Source: HGM04593 sp045646965 (GTDB lineage Bacteria > Bacteroidota > Bacteroidia > Bacteroidales > Bacteroidaceae). From it: a stretch of 64,000 nucleotides of DNA. The notes beneath the pieces are model-generated. The model was given only the letters and a program-made list of their open reading frames with translations, made no database searches and was not told the origin of the DNA. Below, piece after piece: positions 26,989-34,525 of this stretch; position 1 is the stretch's first letter; each line of letters starts with the position of its first letter. Made by a program: the position numbers and the translations under genes. The stretch is from positions 50,074 to 114,073 of the forward strand of contig JAZRLR010000025.1 of the NCBI GenBank assembly GCA_045646965.1, written 5' to 3'.

Positions 26989-27014
26989 CGGAGTTATTCT
27001 CCGCTACTTGTTTT
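26985..27014. terminator. Bidirectional terminator between nrdG and the PAP2 gene
   Basis: GTAGCGGAG (26985-26993) pairs perfectly with CTCCGCTAC (26999-27007) around a 5-nt loop, followed by TTGTTTTAT on the plus strand. The nrdG stop is in the left arm and the stop of the minus-strand gene is in the loop. Confidence 0.75.
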
Positions 27015-27947
27015 ATAGAGGTATGTGGTGAGCAGGTATATGAGCACGCCGCTCAAAAGGCCTGCAATGCCGTCGATGAGGTAGTGGGCTTTTATATATA
27101 CCGTGGCGCAGCACAGTAGCACATAGAGCGGGAAAAGCAACGCGGTGAGCCCTTTGCTTGCTCTGCGTGCAAGAAGCATAATAATTGTAGAGACTCCTAT
27201 GTGCGAGCTTGGGAAAGCTGCTGTGGGGCGTTCACCCGAGGCTTGCGCCATATTCACAAGCGAGGTGAAGAAACCCTCTTTGTCGGCCTGTGGCAGTGTG
27301 ATGCCGGGGTTGAGGTCAAAGAAATTGCCTATGCTCTGAAACTCTCCCGCAGCCACGGCGCCGTCGCCTATGACGGGGAAATAGAATTGCGGGCCTGCCA
27401 CGGGCACAAAGATATATATAAGGTAATAGAGAAAGAAAGATGCCATAATAACAAATGTGCATCTGTCGGTCTCTTTGGGCTTCCTGAAGAAATACCACGT
27501 CACAATAGTTACAATCATAGGGTAGTATGCCCAGTATCCCAAGTTGAAGGCCTCGCGCCACAGAGTGTGGCTGCACACCTGCTCAAAGAGCACCGCCGGC
27601 TGACAGCCGAAGAGCATCTGCTCGGCTGTGGCGAAAAGGTGGTCGAGATTGGGAAATATGCGGTTGAACTCAAAGGTGTCGGGGTACCAATAGCCGAGCA
27701 GTGACATCTGTGTGACAATGCGTACCAGGCGGGTGAGCGGCGAGGGGTACAGGGTGTATACATATATCACCGCAAATGTGCCCGCAGCTATGAAAAAACG
27801 CTCCAGAAGCATTGTGTCGGGGTGCTGCAACCTGTCGAAGAAAATTATAATGAGCAGGGTTGTCAGCAGGTTGTAGAGCAGGTTTAGTTTCTCTACCGCC
27901 AAAAAACGTGTCTCGCTCTCTTCGCGTGCGAAGAATTTTAAAGCCAT
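26994..27947 (-). CDS. PAP2 superfamily membrane protein (Aur1/inositolphosphotransferase-like)
   Basis: A 317-residue membrane protein with about six to seven helices. The C-terminal half holds AAFPSSHIGVST, matching PAP2 motif 2 (PSxH), and KAHYLIDGIAG, matching motif 3 (H-x3-D). The first motif (KxxxxxxRP) is not obvious, as in the PAP2_3/Aur1-like subgroup. Members hydrolyse or transfer phosphate-linked head groups on lipids such as phosphatidate, prenyl diphosphates or ceramides. The start ATG at 27947 overlaps the end of the upstream reductase gene by 10 bp, so the two are translated together. Substrate is unknown; the pairing makes a lipid role likely. Confidence 0.8.
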   Translation of the reverse strand: MALKFFAREESETRFLAVEKLNLLYNLLTTLLIIIFFDRLQHPDTMLLERFFIAAGTFAVIYVYTLYPSPLTRLVRIVTQMSLLGYWYPDTFEFNRIFPNLDHLFATAEQMLFGCQPAVLFEQVCSHTLWREAFNLGYWAYYPMIVTIVTWYFFRKPKETDRCTFVIMASFFLYYLIYIFVPVAGPQFYFPVIGDGAVAAGEFQSIGNFFDLNPGITLPQADKEGFFTSLVNMAQASGERPTAAFPSSHIGVSTIIMLLARRASKGLTALLFPLYVLLCCATVYIKAHYLIDGIAGLLSGVLIYLLTTYLYKTSSGE

Positions 27948-28951
27948 CTTTCCTGTTTGTACCATTGTATAGTCTCTTGTGTGCCTCTTTCGAGGGTGTA
28001 ATCTGTTGTAAATTGTAGCTCTTTCTCTATGGGTGTGGTGTCGCACAGCCAATTGCGTTGCCTCATTATATTGTATTTGTCCCGATTGAGCGTTGTGGCC
28101 TTTCCGGTGAGACGTGCGAGAGACTCCGACAGGGTGGAAACTACTTTCAGTACCCAGAGCGGTGCGGTTATGTGGAGCACATTTTTTACCCCAAGCGACG
28201 CCTGTATGTAGTCGCTGAAACTGCGGCTGCTGTAGCCTCGCGCCTCGCTCACAAAGTAGCAGCGGTCGGTTACACTTTTCTCTATCGCAAGGTATACGGC
28301 TTTTACGAGGTCCTTCACATAGATGAATGTGATTGTCTGCTTTTTGTATCCCACGGCAAAGTCGATGTGCTTTTTTATACTCACTGCCATCTGGAAATAG
28401 TCGCGCTCGCGGGGGCCGTATACACCTGTCGGGCGCAATATTATATAGGGCACGCCGCAGCTCTTTATATAGGCCTCGGCTATGAGCTTGCTGTGCCCGT
28501 ATGCGGTGTCGGGCATTGCCGTGTCGCTCTCTTTTATGGGGGTGTGAGGCTCCTGCTCTCTCACAGGGCCAAAGATGCTCAAAGAACTCAAATATATGAG
28601 CTTTTGTGGCGCAGCACCTGCCTCTTTAAGTGCCTCTACAAGGTTTTTTGTGCCGCCGTAGTTTATGCGTAAAAACTCCTTTTTATCGATACATTTTGTA
28701 ACTCCGGCAGCGTGTACCACATAATCCCAGGCTCCGTGTTCGCTTGTGAAACGGGCTATCTGGCTACGCAGTACCTCCTTGTCTTCGAGGTCGAGGATAA
28801 TGGTCTTTATTCCATTGCCTTGCAGATACTTGAGACTGCTGCTCGGGCGTATGCCTGCCCACACCTCGTAGCCGAGTGCTATACCCTGCTCGGCAATGAA
28901 GCTGCCTATAAACCCGCTTGCGCCTGTGACCAAAATCTTTTTTGCTGCCAT
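27938..28951 (-). CDS. NAD-dependent epimerase/dehydratase (extended SDR) family protein
   Basis: A 337-residue extended short-chain dehydrogenase. It shows the nucleotide motif GASGFIGS near residue 9, the NAD-binding-region HAAGV, SSLSIFGP with the active-site serine, and the catalytic pair in AYGHSK (Y-x3-K). RPTGVYGPRERD comes after that. It is of the kind annotated as sugar epimerase or, in some Bacteroides and Caulobacter relatives, as a sphingoid-base/ceramide reductase; sequence alone does not decide. The start at 28951 is preferred over a longer frame because it begins directly with the Rossmann strand. It overlaps the PAP2 gene, and a perfect -7 box stands at 28975-28982. Confidence 0.85.
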   Translation of the reverse strand: MAAKKILVTGASGFIGSFIAEQGIALGYEVWAGIRPSSSLKYLQGNGIKTIILDLEDKEVLRSQIARFTSEHGAWDYVVHAAGVTKCIDKKEFLRINYGGTKNLVEALKEAGAAPQKLIYLSSLSIFGPVREQEPHTPIKESDTAMPDTAYGHSKLIAEAYIKSCGVPYIILRPTGVYGPRERDYFQMAVSIKKHIDFAVGYKKQTITFIYVKDLVKAVYLAIEKSVTDRCYFVSEARGYSSRSFSDYIQASLGVKNVLHITAPLWVLKVVSTLSESLARLTGKATTLNRDKYNIMRQRNWLCDTTPIEKELQFTTDYTLERGTQETIQWYKQERWL

Positions 28952-28974
28952 TGTGCTCTGTCTCTTCTTTTCTG

Positions 28975-28982
28975 CAAAGGTA
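28975..28982 (-). promoter_or_regulatory. -7 promoter box for the reductase/PAP2 pair
   Basis: Minus strand TACCTTTG, a perfect TAnnTTTG box 23 bp before the ATG. This supports the shorter start of the reductase gene. Confidence 0.6.
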
Positions 28983-29089
28983 CTCTTTTTTTTGATTGTT
29001 TGCGAAAAGTTTTTTGCAAAGAGTGGTGCCGCAGTTAATGCTTGTGCGATATGTGGCAATATGGCAACCTCGTGGGCGTGCGCCGCACT

Positions 29090-29097
29090 TACTTTTG
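29090..29097 (+). promoter_or_regulatory. -7 promoter box for the small protein at 29112
   Basis: TACTTTTG, a perfect TAnnTTTG box only 14 bp before the ATG at 29112. Transcription should begin a few bases after the box, leaving a leader of less than about 10 nt. Confidence 0.55.
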
Positions 29098-29111
29098 CCG
29101 AAAAACTATAT

Positions 29112-29459
29112 ATGGTAAAGAAGTTGAAATCGTTGCTTTCGCTCTTCGGCGCATCGGGCTACAGATATAATTTTTCTCTTTTCTCCTTTGATAACATATA
29201 CGGTGTGCAGGACGCCTTCCCCGACGAGCCCGCCGTGTTTGTATTTGCCCGCAGGGTTTACGATGTGCTGCGTATGCGTTTCAGCTATCGCCTCATACAT
29301 TGTGGTGCAACGCGTAACCTCTCCTCGCTTTCGGCGAGTGAGCTCTCTGCACGCTTTCCCGCACTTGTGGAGGCCGATTGCATAGGCGTTCTCTACGAGG
29401 GCGACGCGCAGCAGCGCCGCCGTGTGGTGGACGATGTGGTGCGCCGCAATTTCACATAG
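29112..29459 (+). CDS. Small hypothetical protein, faintly GIY-YIG-like
   Basis: A 115-residue protein I do not recognise with certainty. It starts with a basic, hydrophobic N-terminus (MVKKLKSLLSLFG). The core runs PAVFVFARR, then about ten residues, then YRLIHCGATRNLSSL, and later an acidic ADCIGVLYEGDAQQRRRVVDD helix. The spacing of two strands followed by Y-x-I/L-x-x-G-x-T-x-N-L resembles the core of GIY-YIG domains, with the first GIY worn away, but catalytic Arg and Glu are not clearly placed. The frame is open upstream to 28896, but that part overlaps the divergent reductase gene. The perfect -7 box 14 bp upstream supports the ATG at 29112. Cytoplasmic, no signal peptide apparent. Confidence 0.6.
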   Translation: MVKKLKSLLSLFGASGYRYNFSLFSFDNIYGVQDAFPDEPAVFVFARRVYDVLRMRFSYRLIHCGATRNLSSLSASELSARFPALVEADCIGVLYEGDAQQRRRVVDDVVRRNFT

Positions 29460-29496
29460 TTTAATATTTCGCCTTCTACCTTTTTTTGTTTGCCGC

Positions 29497-29526
29497 TTGT
29501 ATTCTCTCTTTTTATTGCTAACTTTA
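29497..29526 (+). promoter_or_regulatory. Tentative promoter of rnr
   Basis: TTG at 29497-29499, a 19-bp spacer and TAACTTTA (29519-29526), one mismatch from TAnnTTTG, 63 bp before the rnr ATG. Confidence 0.3.
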
Positions 29527-29588
29527 CACATTGCATCGCGTAATTTGTTTTTGCGGTGCCGAGTTATTTACAAAAAAGATTGAGGGAT

Positions 29589-31745
29589 ATGTCAAAGAAA
29601 GGCGGTAAATCGAAGGGACGCATCAACAAGCGAGTGCTTGTGGAGATGCTTGTGGAGTTTTTTAACAGACACGACGGAGAACAGATAAGCACAAAGGAGA
29701 TTTTTAAGGAACTCGACCTCACCTCGTCGTCGGCGCGCACCTTGTGCGTGAGCATACTCGACGACCTCGTCTTTGACGGCTATCTCGTGGAACCTGCTTT
29801 CCGTCGCTACCAGCTTGCAAACAGCGCATCGTCGATGCTCGGCACGTTCAAACGCAATAATAACGGTTACAATCTCTTCTACCCCGATGACGAGAGCGAG
29901 CCTGTTGTGGTATCGGAGAGAAATTCGGGGCACGCGCTCACCGACGACTATGTGAGGGTGGCGCTCTTTGCACGCCGTCGCGGACGTGGTCGCGAGGGTG
30001 AGGTTGTGGAGGTACTCAAACGTGCACACGAGACCTTTGTGGGTGAGTTGCGTGTTGAGAAACATTATGCCTTTCTGCTCACCGAGAGCCGCCTTATGCC
30101 CTGTGATATATTTATCCCCAAGGATATGCTTAAAGGGGGCAAGAACGGCGACAAAGCCATTGTGAAACTGCTCGAGTGGCCCGCCGAGAGCAAGAATCCT
30201 GTGGGCAAGGTGGTCGATATTTTAGGCAAGGCGGGTGAGAACGATACCGAGATGAATGCAATCCTTGCAGAGTTCGGCCTGCCTTATACATATCCTGCCG
30301 CGGTGGAACAGGCGGCAGAGAATCTTGCTGTGGGTATCACCCCCGAAGAGATAGCCGCGCGTGAAGATTTTCGCGGGGTTACCACATTTACCATCGACCC
30401 CGACGATGCCAAGGACTTCGACGACGCCCTCTCCATACGCCCCCTCTCCGAGAATATGTGGGAGATAGGTGTCCACATAGCCGACGTCTCATATTATGTG
30501 ACCGAGGGAAGCGTCATCGACAAGGAGGCATTTAAACGTGCTACATCTATATATCTGGTAGACAGAACTATACCTATGCTTCCCGAGCGCTTGTGTAACT
30601 TCCTGTGCTCTCTTCGCCCCCACGAAGACAAGCTCGCCTATTCGGTTATTTTCACAATGAACGACAAGGCCGAGATGAAGAATTTCCGCATCGCACGCAC
30701 CGTTATAAACAGCGACCGTCGTTTCTGCTACGACGAGGTGCAGAGCATAATAGAAAAGGGCGAGGGTGAGTATTACACCGAAATAAAAACTCTGAATACT
30801 CTTGCACAGACAATGCGCAGCAAGCGTTTTGCCGCCGGAGCCATAGATTTCCAGCAGGCCGAAGTGCACTTCCGTCTCGATGACGACGGGCACCCCTTGT
30901 CGGTCTATTTCAGCGAGAGCAACGAGTCGCACCAGCTCATCGAGGAGTTTATGCTTCTCGCCAATCGCACCGTGGCCGAAAAGATAGGTCGCAAAGCACC
31001 CGGAAACACTCCCAAGACCTTTGTCTATCGTATACACGACCAGCCCGACCCCGAGAAACTTACGATGCTCTCAAAATTTGTGAGCAAGCTGGGATACAAG
31101 ATGCGCAGCGGCTCGGGGCGCACCACATCGGCAACGGCTATGAATAATCTTCTCAAGGATATTCAGGGCACAAAGGAGCAGAATGTGATAGAGCAAATAT
31201 CTCTGCGCACAATGCAGAAGGCACGCTATTCTACCGAGAATATCGGTCATTACGGCCTCGCGTTCAGATATTACACCCATTTCACATCGCCCATACGCCG
31301 ATACCCCGACCTCCTGGTGCACCGTCTGCTCACACGCTACCTGCTTCAAGGTTCACGCTCGGCAAGCCTGCCCAAATACGAGGATTTCTGCGAGCACTGC
31401 TCGGCACAGGAGCAGGTGGCTGCAAACGCCGAGCGCGCAAGTATCAAGTACAAGCAGGTGGAGTTTATGAGCGAGCACATAGGCGAGGAGTACGATGCCG
31501 TGATAAGCGGTGTCACAGAGTGGGGTATATATGCCGAAATAAACGAGAACAAGTGCGAGGGTATGATACCCCTGCGCACATTACAGGACGACTATTACGA
31601 GTTTGACGACGCCAACTATTGTCTTGTGGGCCGTCGCACGCACCGCAAATACACCATAGGCGATGCGTTACGCATACGCATAGCGCGTGCCAACCTCGAC
31701 CGCAAACAGCTCGACTTTGAGCTTGTGGAGCACTACGGCGCCTGA
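29589..31745 (+). CDS. rnr: Ribonuclease R
   Basis: Processive 3'-to-5' exoribonuclease that degrades structured RNA and takes part in RNA quality control. The 718-residue protein has an N-terminal helix-turn-helix-like segment (residues about 12-75), cold-shock domains, then the RNB catalytic domain with TIDPDDAKDFDDALS near residue 265 holding the metal-binding aspartates. YTHFTSPIRRYPDL is near 565, and a C-terminal S1 domain (about 630-712) ends the protein. It lacks the long lysine-rich tail of the E. coli enzyme; a basic N-terminus (KKGGKSKGRINKR) is present instead. A GTG at 29556 is in frame, but ATG 29589 is preferred. Confidence 0.95.
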   Translation: MSKKGGKSKGRINKRVLVEMLVEFFNRHDGEQISTKEIFKELDLTSSSARTLCVSILDDLVFDGYLVEPAFRRYQLANSASSMLGTFKRNNNGYNLFYPDDESEPVVVSERNSGHALTDDYVRVALFARRRGRGREGEVVEVLKRAHETFVGELRVEKHYAFLLTESRLMPCDIFIPKDMLKGGKNGDKAIVKLLEWPAESKNPVGKVVDILGKAGENDTEMNAILAEFGLPYTYPAAVEQAAENLAVGITPEEIAAREDFRGVTTFTIDPDDAKDFDDALSIRPLSENMWEIGVHIADVSYYVTEGSVIDKEAFKRATSIYLVDRTIPMLPERLCNFLCSLRPHEDKLAYSVIFTMNDKAEMKNFRIARTVINSDRRFCYDEVQSIIEKGEGEYYTEIKTLNTLAQTMRSKRFAAGAIDFQQAEVHFRLDDDGHPLSVYFSESNESHQLIEEFMLLANRTVAEKIGRKAPGNTPKTFVYRIHDQPDPEKLTMLSKFVSKLGYKMRSGSGRTTSATAMNNLLKDIQGTKEQNVIEQISLRTMQKARYSTENIGHYGLAFRYYTHFTSPIRRYPDLLVHRLLTRYLLQGSRSASLPKYEDFCEHCSAQEQVAANAERASIKYKQVEFMSEHIGEEYDAVISGVTEWGIYAEINENKCEGMIPLRTLQDDYYEFDDANYCLVGRRTHRKYTIGDALRIRIARANLDRKQLDFELVEHYGA

Positions 31746-31761
31746 CGTGCTTTGTGCAGGA

Positions 31762-31797
31762 ATTTCATTTTCTTTTCAGAATTGGTGTGCATATTTG
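31762..31797 (+). promoter_or_regulatory. Putative response-regulator operator and promoter of the two-component operon
   Basis: The 21-bp element at 31762-31782 begins ATTTCA and ends TTTTCAGAAT. It matches 18 of 21 positions of the element before the first PepSY-like gene (33868-33888). TTTCA cores repeat with an 11-bp period, typical of OmpR/PhoB-family sites. The -7 region is CATATTTG (31790-31797), one mismatch from consensus, with its TTTG starting 12 bp after the end of the element, as at the other promoter. The element covers the -33 region, so activation is the likely mode. Binding by the adjacent regulator is an inference. Confidence 0.55.
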
Positions 31798-31812
31798 TAA
31801 AAAATAAAGAAT

Positions 31813-32496
31813 ATGAAACTACTTGTAATTGAAGACGATGCTTCTTTGAGCGAGATAATGTGCCGCGCATTGCGCAGCGAAGGTTATGTGGTGGAGACCG
31901 CCACCACATTCTTTGAGGCCGAGGACAAGATTGCGGGTTACAGCTACGATTGTATTATGCTCGATATTATGCTGCCCGACGGAAACGGGCTCAAATTGCT
32001 CGAGCACATAAAGTCGCTCGACAAGGGTGACAGGGTTATCATAATCTCGGCGCGCGATTCCATAGACGACAAGGTGGCGGGGCTCGACCTCGGTGCCGAC
32101 GATTATCTGGCAAAGCCTTTCTATATGGCCGAGCTATCGGCACGCATAAAAAGCGTGTTGCGCAGGGGCAATGCATCGGTGAGCCGTTTTATGACGGCGG
32201 GTAATATAAAGCTCGACTTGCAGAGCCGCTGTGTGTCGGTCGATGGCGTCGATGTAACCCTCTTGAAGAAGGAATTCGATATTCTGCTCTATTTTATGCA
32301 ACGCCCCAATCACATAGTCGATAAGGCTGTCCTTGCCGAGGCTGTGTGGGGCGACCACATAGATATGGCCGACAATTTCCAGTTTGTATATGCGCAGATA
32401 AAGAACTTGAGAAAGAGGCTTTCCGAGGCGGGTGCAACGGTAAATGTGAAGGCTGTCTATGGCTTTGGTTACAAATTTACGGAGGCTGAACTATGA
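31813..32496 (+). CDS. OmpR/PhoB-family response regulator
   Basis: A 227-residue two-domain transcription regulator. The receiver domain has the acidic pocket Glu7/Asp8/Asp9, the phosphoacceptor Asp51 (LDIMLPDG), and Lys101 in AKPF. A C-terminal winged helix (about 128-225, with NHIVDKAVLAEAVWG and AVYGFGYKF) binds DNA. The kinase gene follows with a 4-bp ATGA overlap. The element at 31762-31782 suggests that it controls its own operon and the PepSY-like genes downstream. The signal is unknown. Confidence 0.95.
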   Translation: MKLLVIEDDASLSEIMCRALRSEGYVVETATTFFEAEDKIAGYSYDCIMLDIMLPDGNGLKLLEHIKSLDKGDRVIIISARDSIDDKVAGLDLGADDYLAKPFYMAELSARIKSVLRRGNASVSRFMTAGNIKLDLQSRCVSVDGVDVTLLKKEFDILLYFMQRPNHIVDKAVLAEAVWGDHIDMADNFQFVYAQIKNLRKRLSEAGATVNVKAVYGFGYKFTEAEL

Positions 32497-33758
32497 AACT
32501 GCTCTACAATGTGATATTGCGTATGGCGGTGGCTCTGCTGCCCATTATGGCGCTGTGGTCGGTGGTGTTCTACTATGCTATGGTAGATGAAATAAATGAC
32601 GAGACCGACGATAGCCTCGAGGATTATGCCGAGCTCATAATACGCCGCACTCTTGCGGGGCGCACGCTGCCGGCTGTGGGCGACGGCTCAAATAACAGCT
32701 ATGCGCTTGAGCTCTTGCAGGACGATGAGGCTATGTTGCCGCAGCAGATGAACTACAAAGATTCGCTTGTGTACATACAGGAAAAGCGCGAGACAGAGCC
32801 TGCCCGTGTGCTCACAGCTGTGTTTGCCGACGAGAGAGGGGGTAAATATCGCCTTGTGGTTACAACGCCCACGTTTGAGCGCGAAGACCTGCTCTCCTCT
32901 ATTCTGTGGCACATCGTTACCTTGTATTTGGTTGCGGTGCTCACGGTATTTGGTGCAACTGTTCTTGTGTTTCACCGCAGTATGCGCCCTCTCTACCGCT
33001 TGCTGCGCTGGCTCGACGGCTATATCCCGGGCAAGGGCGTAGACAATTTCCCGGAATCGACCTCGGTGGTGGAGTTTGACAAGCTACTGCAATCGGCCAA
33101 GAGTACCATTTCGCGCGCCGAGAATTTTCTCGAGCAGCAGAAGCAGTTCTTGGGCAATGCTTCGCACGAATTGCAGACTCCGCTTGCTGTGCTCGGCAAT
33201 CGCATAGAGTGGCTCCTTGATACCACGGCGCTCACCGAAGAGCAGGCTGCCGAGCTCTATAAAATGCAGCAGTCGGTGCGCAGGCTCTCGCGTCTCAATC
33301 GCACCCTTCTTCTGCTTGCGAAGATAGATAACGGGCAATTCCCCGACCTCGCCGACGTAGATATAGTACCTTTTATAAAGGATAGTTGCGAGACACTCTC
33401 CGAGATATATGTCGCAAAGAATATCTCGTGCGATGTGTCGTTGCCGCAGAGCGCGGTTGTGCGCATAAACGACGAACTGCTGTCGGTGCTTGTGACAAAC
33501 CTGCTCAAAAATGCTTTTCTGCATTCGCCCGATGGCGGTTGTGTGTCGGTTTCCCTCACGGGCACTACTCTCACGGTGTCAAACAGCGGCACGGAGCCTC
33601 TCGACAGCGAGCGTCTCTTCGACCGTTTCTATAAGAGTGGCAAGAGTGGAAGCACAGGGCTCGGGCTTGCGCTTGTGAGCGCAGTGGCACGTTACTATAA
33701 TATGGAGGTGAAATACTCTTTTGCCGATTCACGGCACCGTTTTACGCTCTCTTTATAA
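32493..33758 (+). CDS. Two-component sensor histidine kinase
   Basis: A 421-residue membrane kinase, cognate to the regulator in front of it. Membrane helices at about 8-30 and 134-160 enclose a periplasmic sensor loop of roughly 100 residues with no recognisable fold. A short linker leads to the dimerisation domain with His225 in NASHELQTPLA. In the ATPase domain, NLLKNAFLHSPDGG is the N box and SGSTGLGLALVSAVA the G box. The classical HAMP is weak or absent. It is co-translated with the regulator (ATGA overlap) and followed by a terminator at 33783-33821. The two exported PepSY-like proteins downstream might act on this periplasmic loop; that is a guess from position and shared promoter element. 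Confidence 0.95.
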   Translation: MKLLYNVILRMAVALLPIMALWSVVFYYAMVDEINDETDDSLEDYAELIIRRTLAGRTLPAVGDGSNNSYALELLQDDEAMLPQQMNYKDSLVYIQEKRETEPARVLTAVFADERGGKYRLVVTTPTFEREDLLSSILWHIVTLYLVAVLTVFGATVLVFHRSMRPLYRLLRWLDGYIPGKGVDNFPESTSVVEFDKLLQSAKSTISRAENFLEQQKQFLGNASHELQTPLAVLGNRIEWLLDTTALTEEQAAELYKMQQSVRRLSRLNRTLLLLAKIDNGQFPDLADVDIVPFIKDSCETLSEIYVAKNISCDVSLPQSAVVRINDELLSVLVTNLLKNAFLHSPDGGCVSVSLTGTTLTVSNSGTEPLDSERLFDRFYKSGKSGSTGLGLALVSAVARYYNMEVKYSFADSRHRFTLSL

Positions 33759-33782
33759 GAGGCGCGAAAGAAATTTATAAGG

Positions 33783-33821
33783 GGCTGTGGCACGCAGGAG
33801 GGCGTTCTACAGCCTTTTTTC
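33783..33821 (+). terminator. Intrinsic terminator after the histidine kinase gene
   Basis: GGCTGT (33783-33788) pairs with ACAGCC (33809-33814) around a long loop with some inner pairing, followed by TTTTTT. Confidence 0.65.
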
Positions 33822-33856
33822 TATCTTTTTCCGAAAATTTTTGAAAAATAATGTCA

Positions 33857-33903
33857 ATTCTGAAATTATTTCAATTTAATTTCAGAATCATATATAATCT
33901 TTG
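33857..33903 (+). promoter_or_regulatory. Putative response-regulator operator and promoter of the PepSY-like genes
   Basis: ATTCTGAAAT (33857-33866) and ATTTCAGAAT (33879-33888) form a perfect 10-bp inverted repeat. Within it, ATTTCA occurs at 33868 and at 33879, an 11-bp period. The stretch 33868-33888 matches the element before the two-component operon at 18 of 21 positions. A -7 region AATCTTTG (33896-33903) has its TTTG 12 bp after the element, the same distance as at the other promoter. The leader that follows (about 90 nt to the ATG at 33995) can fold with ACAATGA near 33912 pairing to TCATTGT near 33950. Confidence 0.6.
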
Positions 33904-33994
33904 CATCAGAAACAATGAGGAAACGGTTTCAGAAAAGAACAAATCTCTTCATTGTAAAGTTAATTTGAATGTATAAATAAAAAAGTTTAAAGTT

Positions 33995-34435
33995 ATGAAA
34001 AAGATTTTGTTTGCATTAGTAGCTATTTTTTCTCTCGGTGTATTTTCAGCACAGGCAGGTAACGACAGAATTATCAGCAAAGATAAATTACCCGCCGAGG
34101 CGCAGGCTTTCTTGAACGCTCATTTCGCAGGTATAAAAATCTCATACGCAAAGGAGGAACGCGATTTCCTGGAGCGCTCATACGAAGTGGTGCTGGTCGA
34201 TGGTGTAAAGCTCGAATTTTCTCGCAGCGGAGTGTGGAAGGATGTAGATTGCCGATACAGCGAGGTGCCCGCAGCGATAGTGCCCGCCCCCATAAAAAAC
34301 TATATCGACGAGCATTTTGCAGGTGAGAAAATTCTGAAGATAGAGCGCGACTCAAACGACTACGATGTGAAGCTGTCGAACCGCCACGAACTCATCTTCG
34401 ACAAAAAGTTCAATATCATAGATATAGACAACTAA
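33995..34435 (+). CDS. Exported PepSY-like domain protein
   Basis: A 146-residue protein with a clear signal peptide (KKILFALVAIFSLGVFSAQA, cleavage near residue 22) and no lipobox cysteine, so probably periplasmic. The mature part is two tandem repeats of the PepSY-like fold (DUF2874 type): LPAEAQAFLNAHFAG followed by a beta-rich half ending KDVDC, then VPAPIKNYIDEHFAG and a similar half ending IDIDN. Relatives in Bacteroidetes are thought to bind or inhibit something in the periplasm, but no activity is established. Its promoter carries the same element as the two-component operon upstream, so it is a likely target of that regulator. Confidence 0.82.
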   Translation: MKKILFALVAIFSLGVFSAQAGNDRIISKDKLPAEAQAFLNAHFAGIKISYAKEERDFLERSYEVVLVDGVKLEFSRSGVWKDVDCRYSEVPAAIVPAPIKNYIDEHFAGEKILKIERDSNDYDVKLSNRHELIFDKKFNIIDIDN

Positions 34436-34462
34436 ACAATTAACTATATAATTAAGCGGAGC

Positions 34463-34478
34463 GGGCGTGAAAGCGCCC
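34463..34478 (+). other. Stem-loop between the two PepSY-like genes
   Basis: GGGCG (34463-34467) pairs with CGCCC (34474-34478) in the 90-bp gap between the genes. No T run follows, so it is not a plain terminator; it could set different mRNA levels of the two genes by processing or attenuation. I see no TAnnTTTG box in the gap, so the second gene is probably read from the first promoter. Confidence 0.4.
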
Positions 34479-34525
34479 CTCCCACAACCCAAGAAACTTT
34501 ACTAACAAATTTAATTCCAGGTATT

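Noticed and set aside
28896..29111. Upstream extension of the small protein at 29112, giving 187 residues.
   Set aside because: The extra part overlaps the start of the divergent reductase gene and spans both promoters; a perfect -7 box just before 29112 fits the shorter form.
33910..33960. A riboswitch in the leader of the first PepSY-like gene.
   Set aside because: The leader can form a small hairpin (ACAATGA/TCATTGT), but no conserved blocks of a known riboswitch are present.
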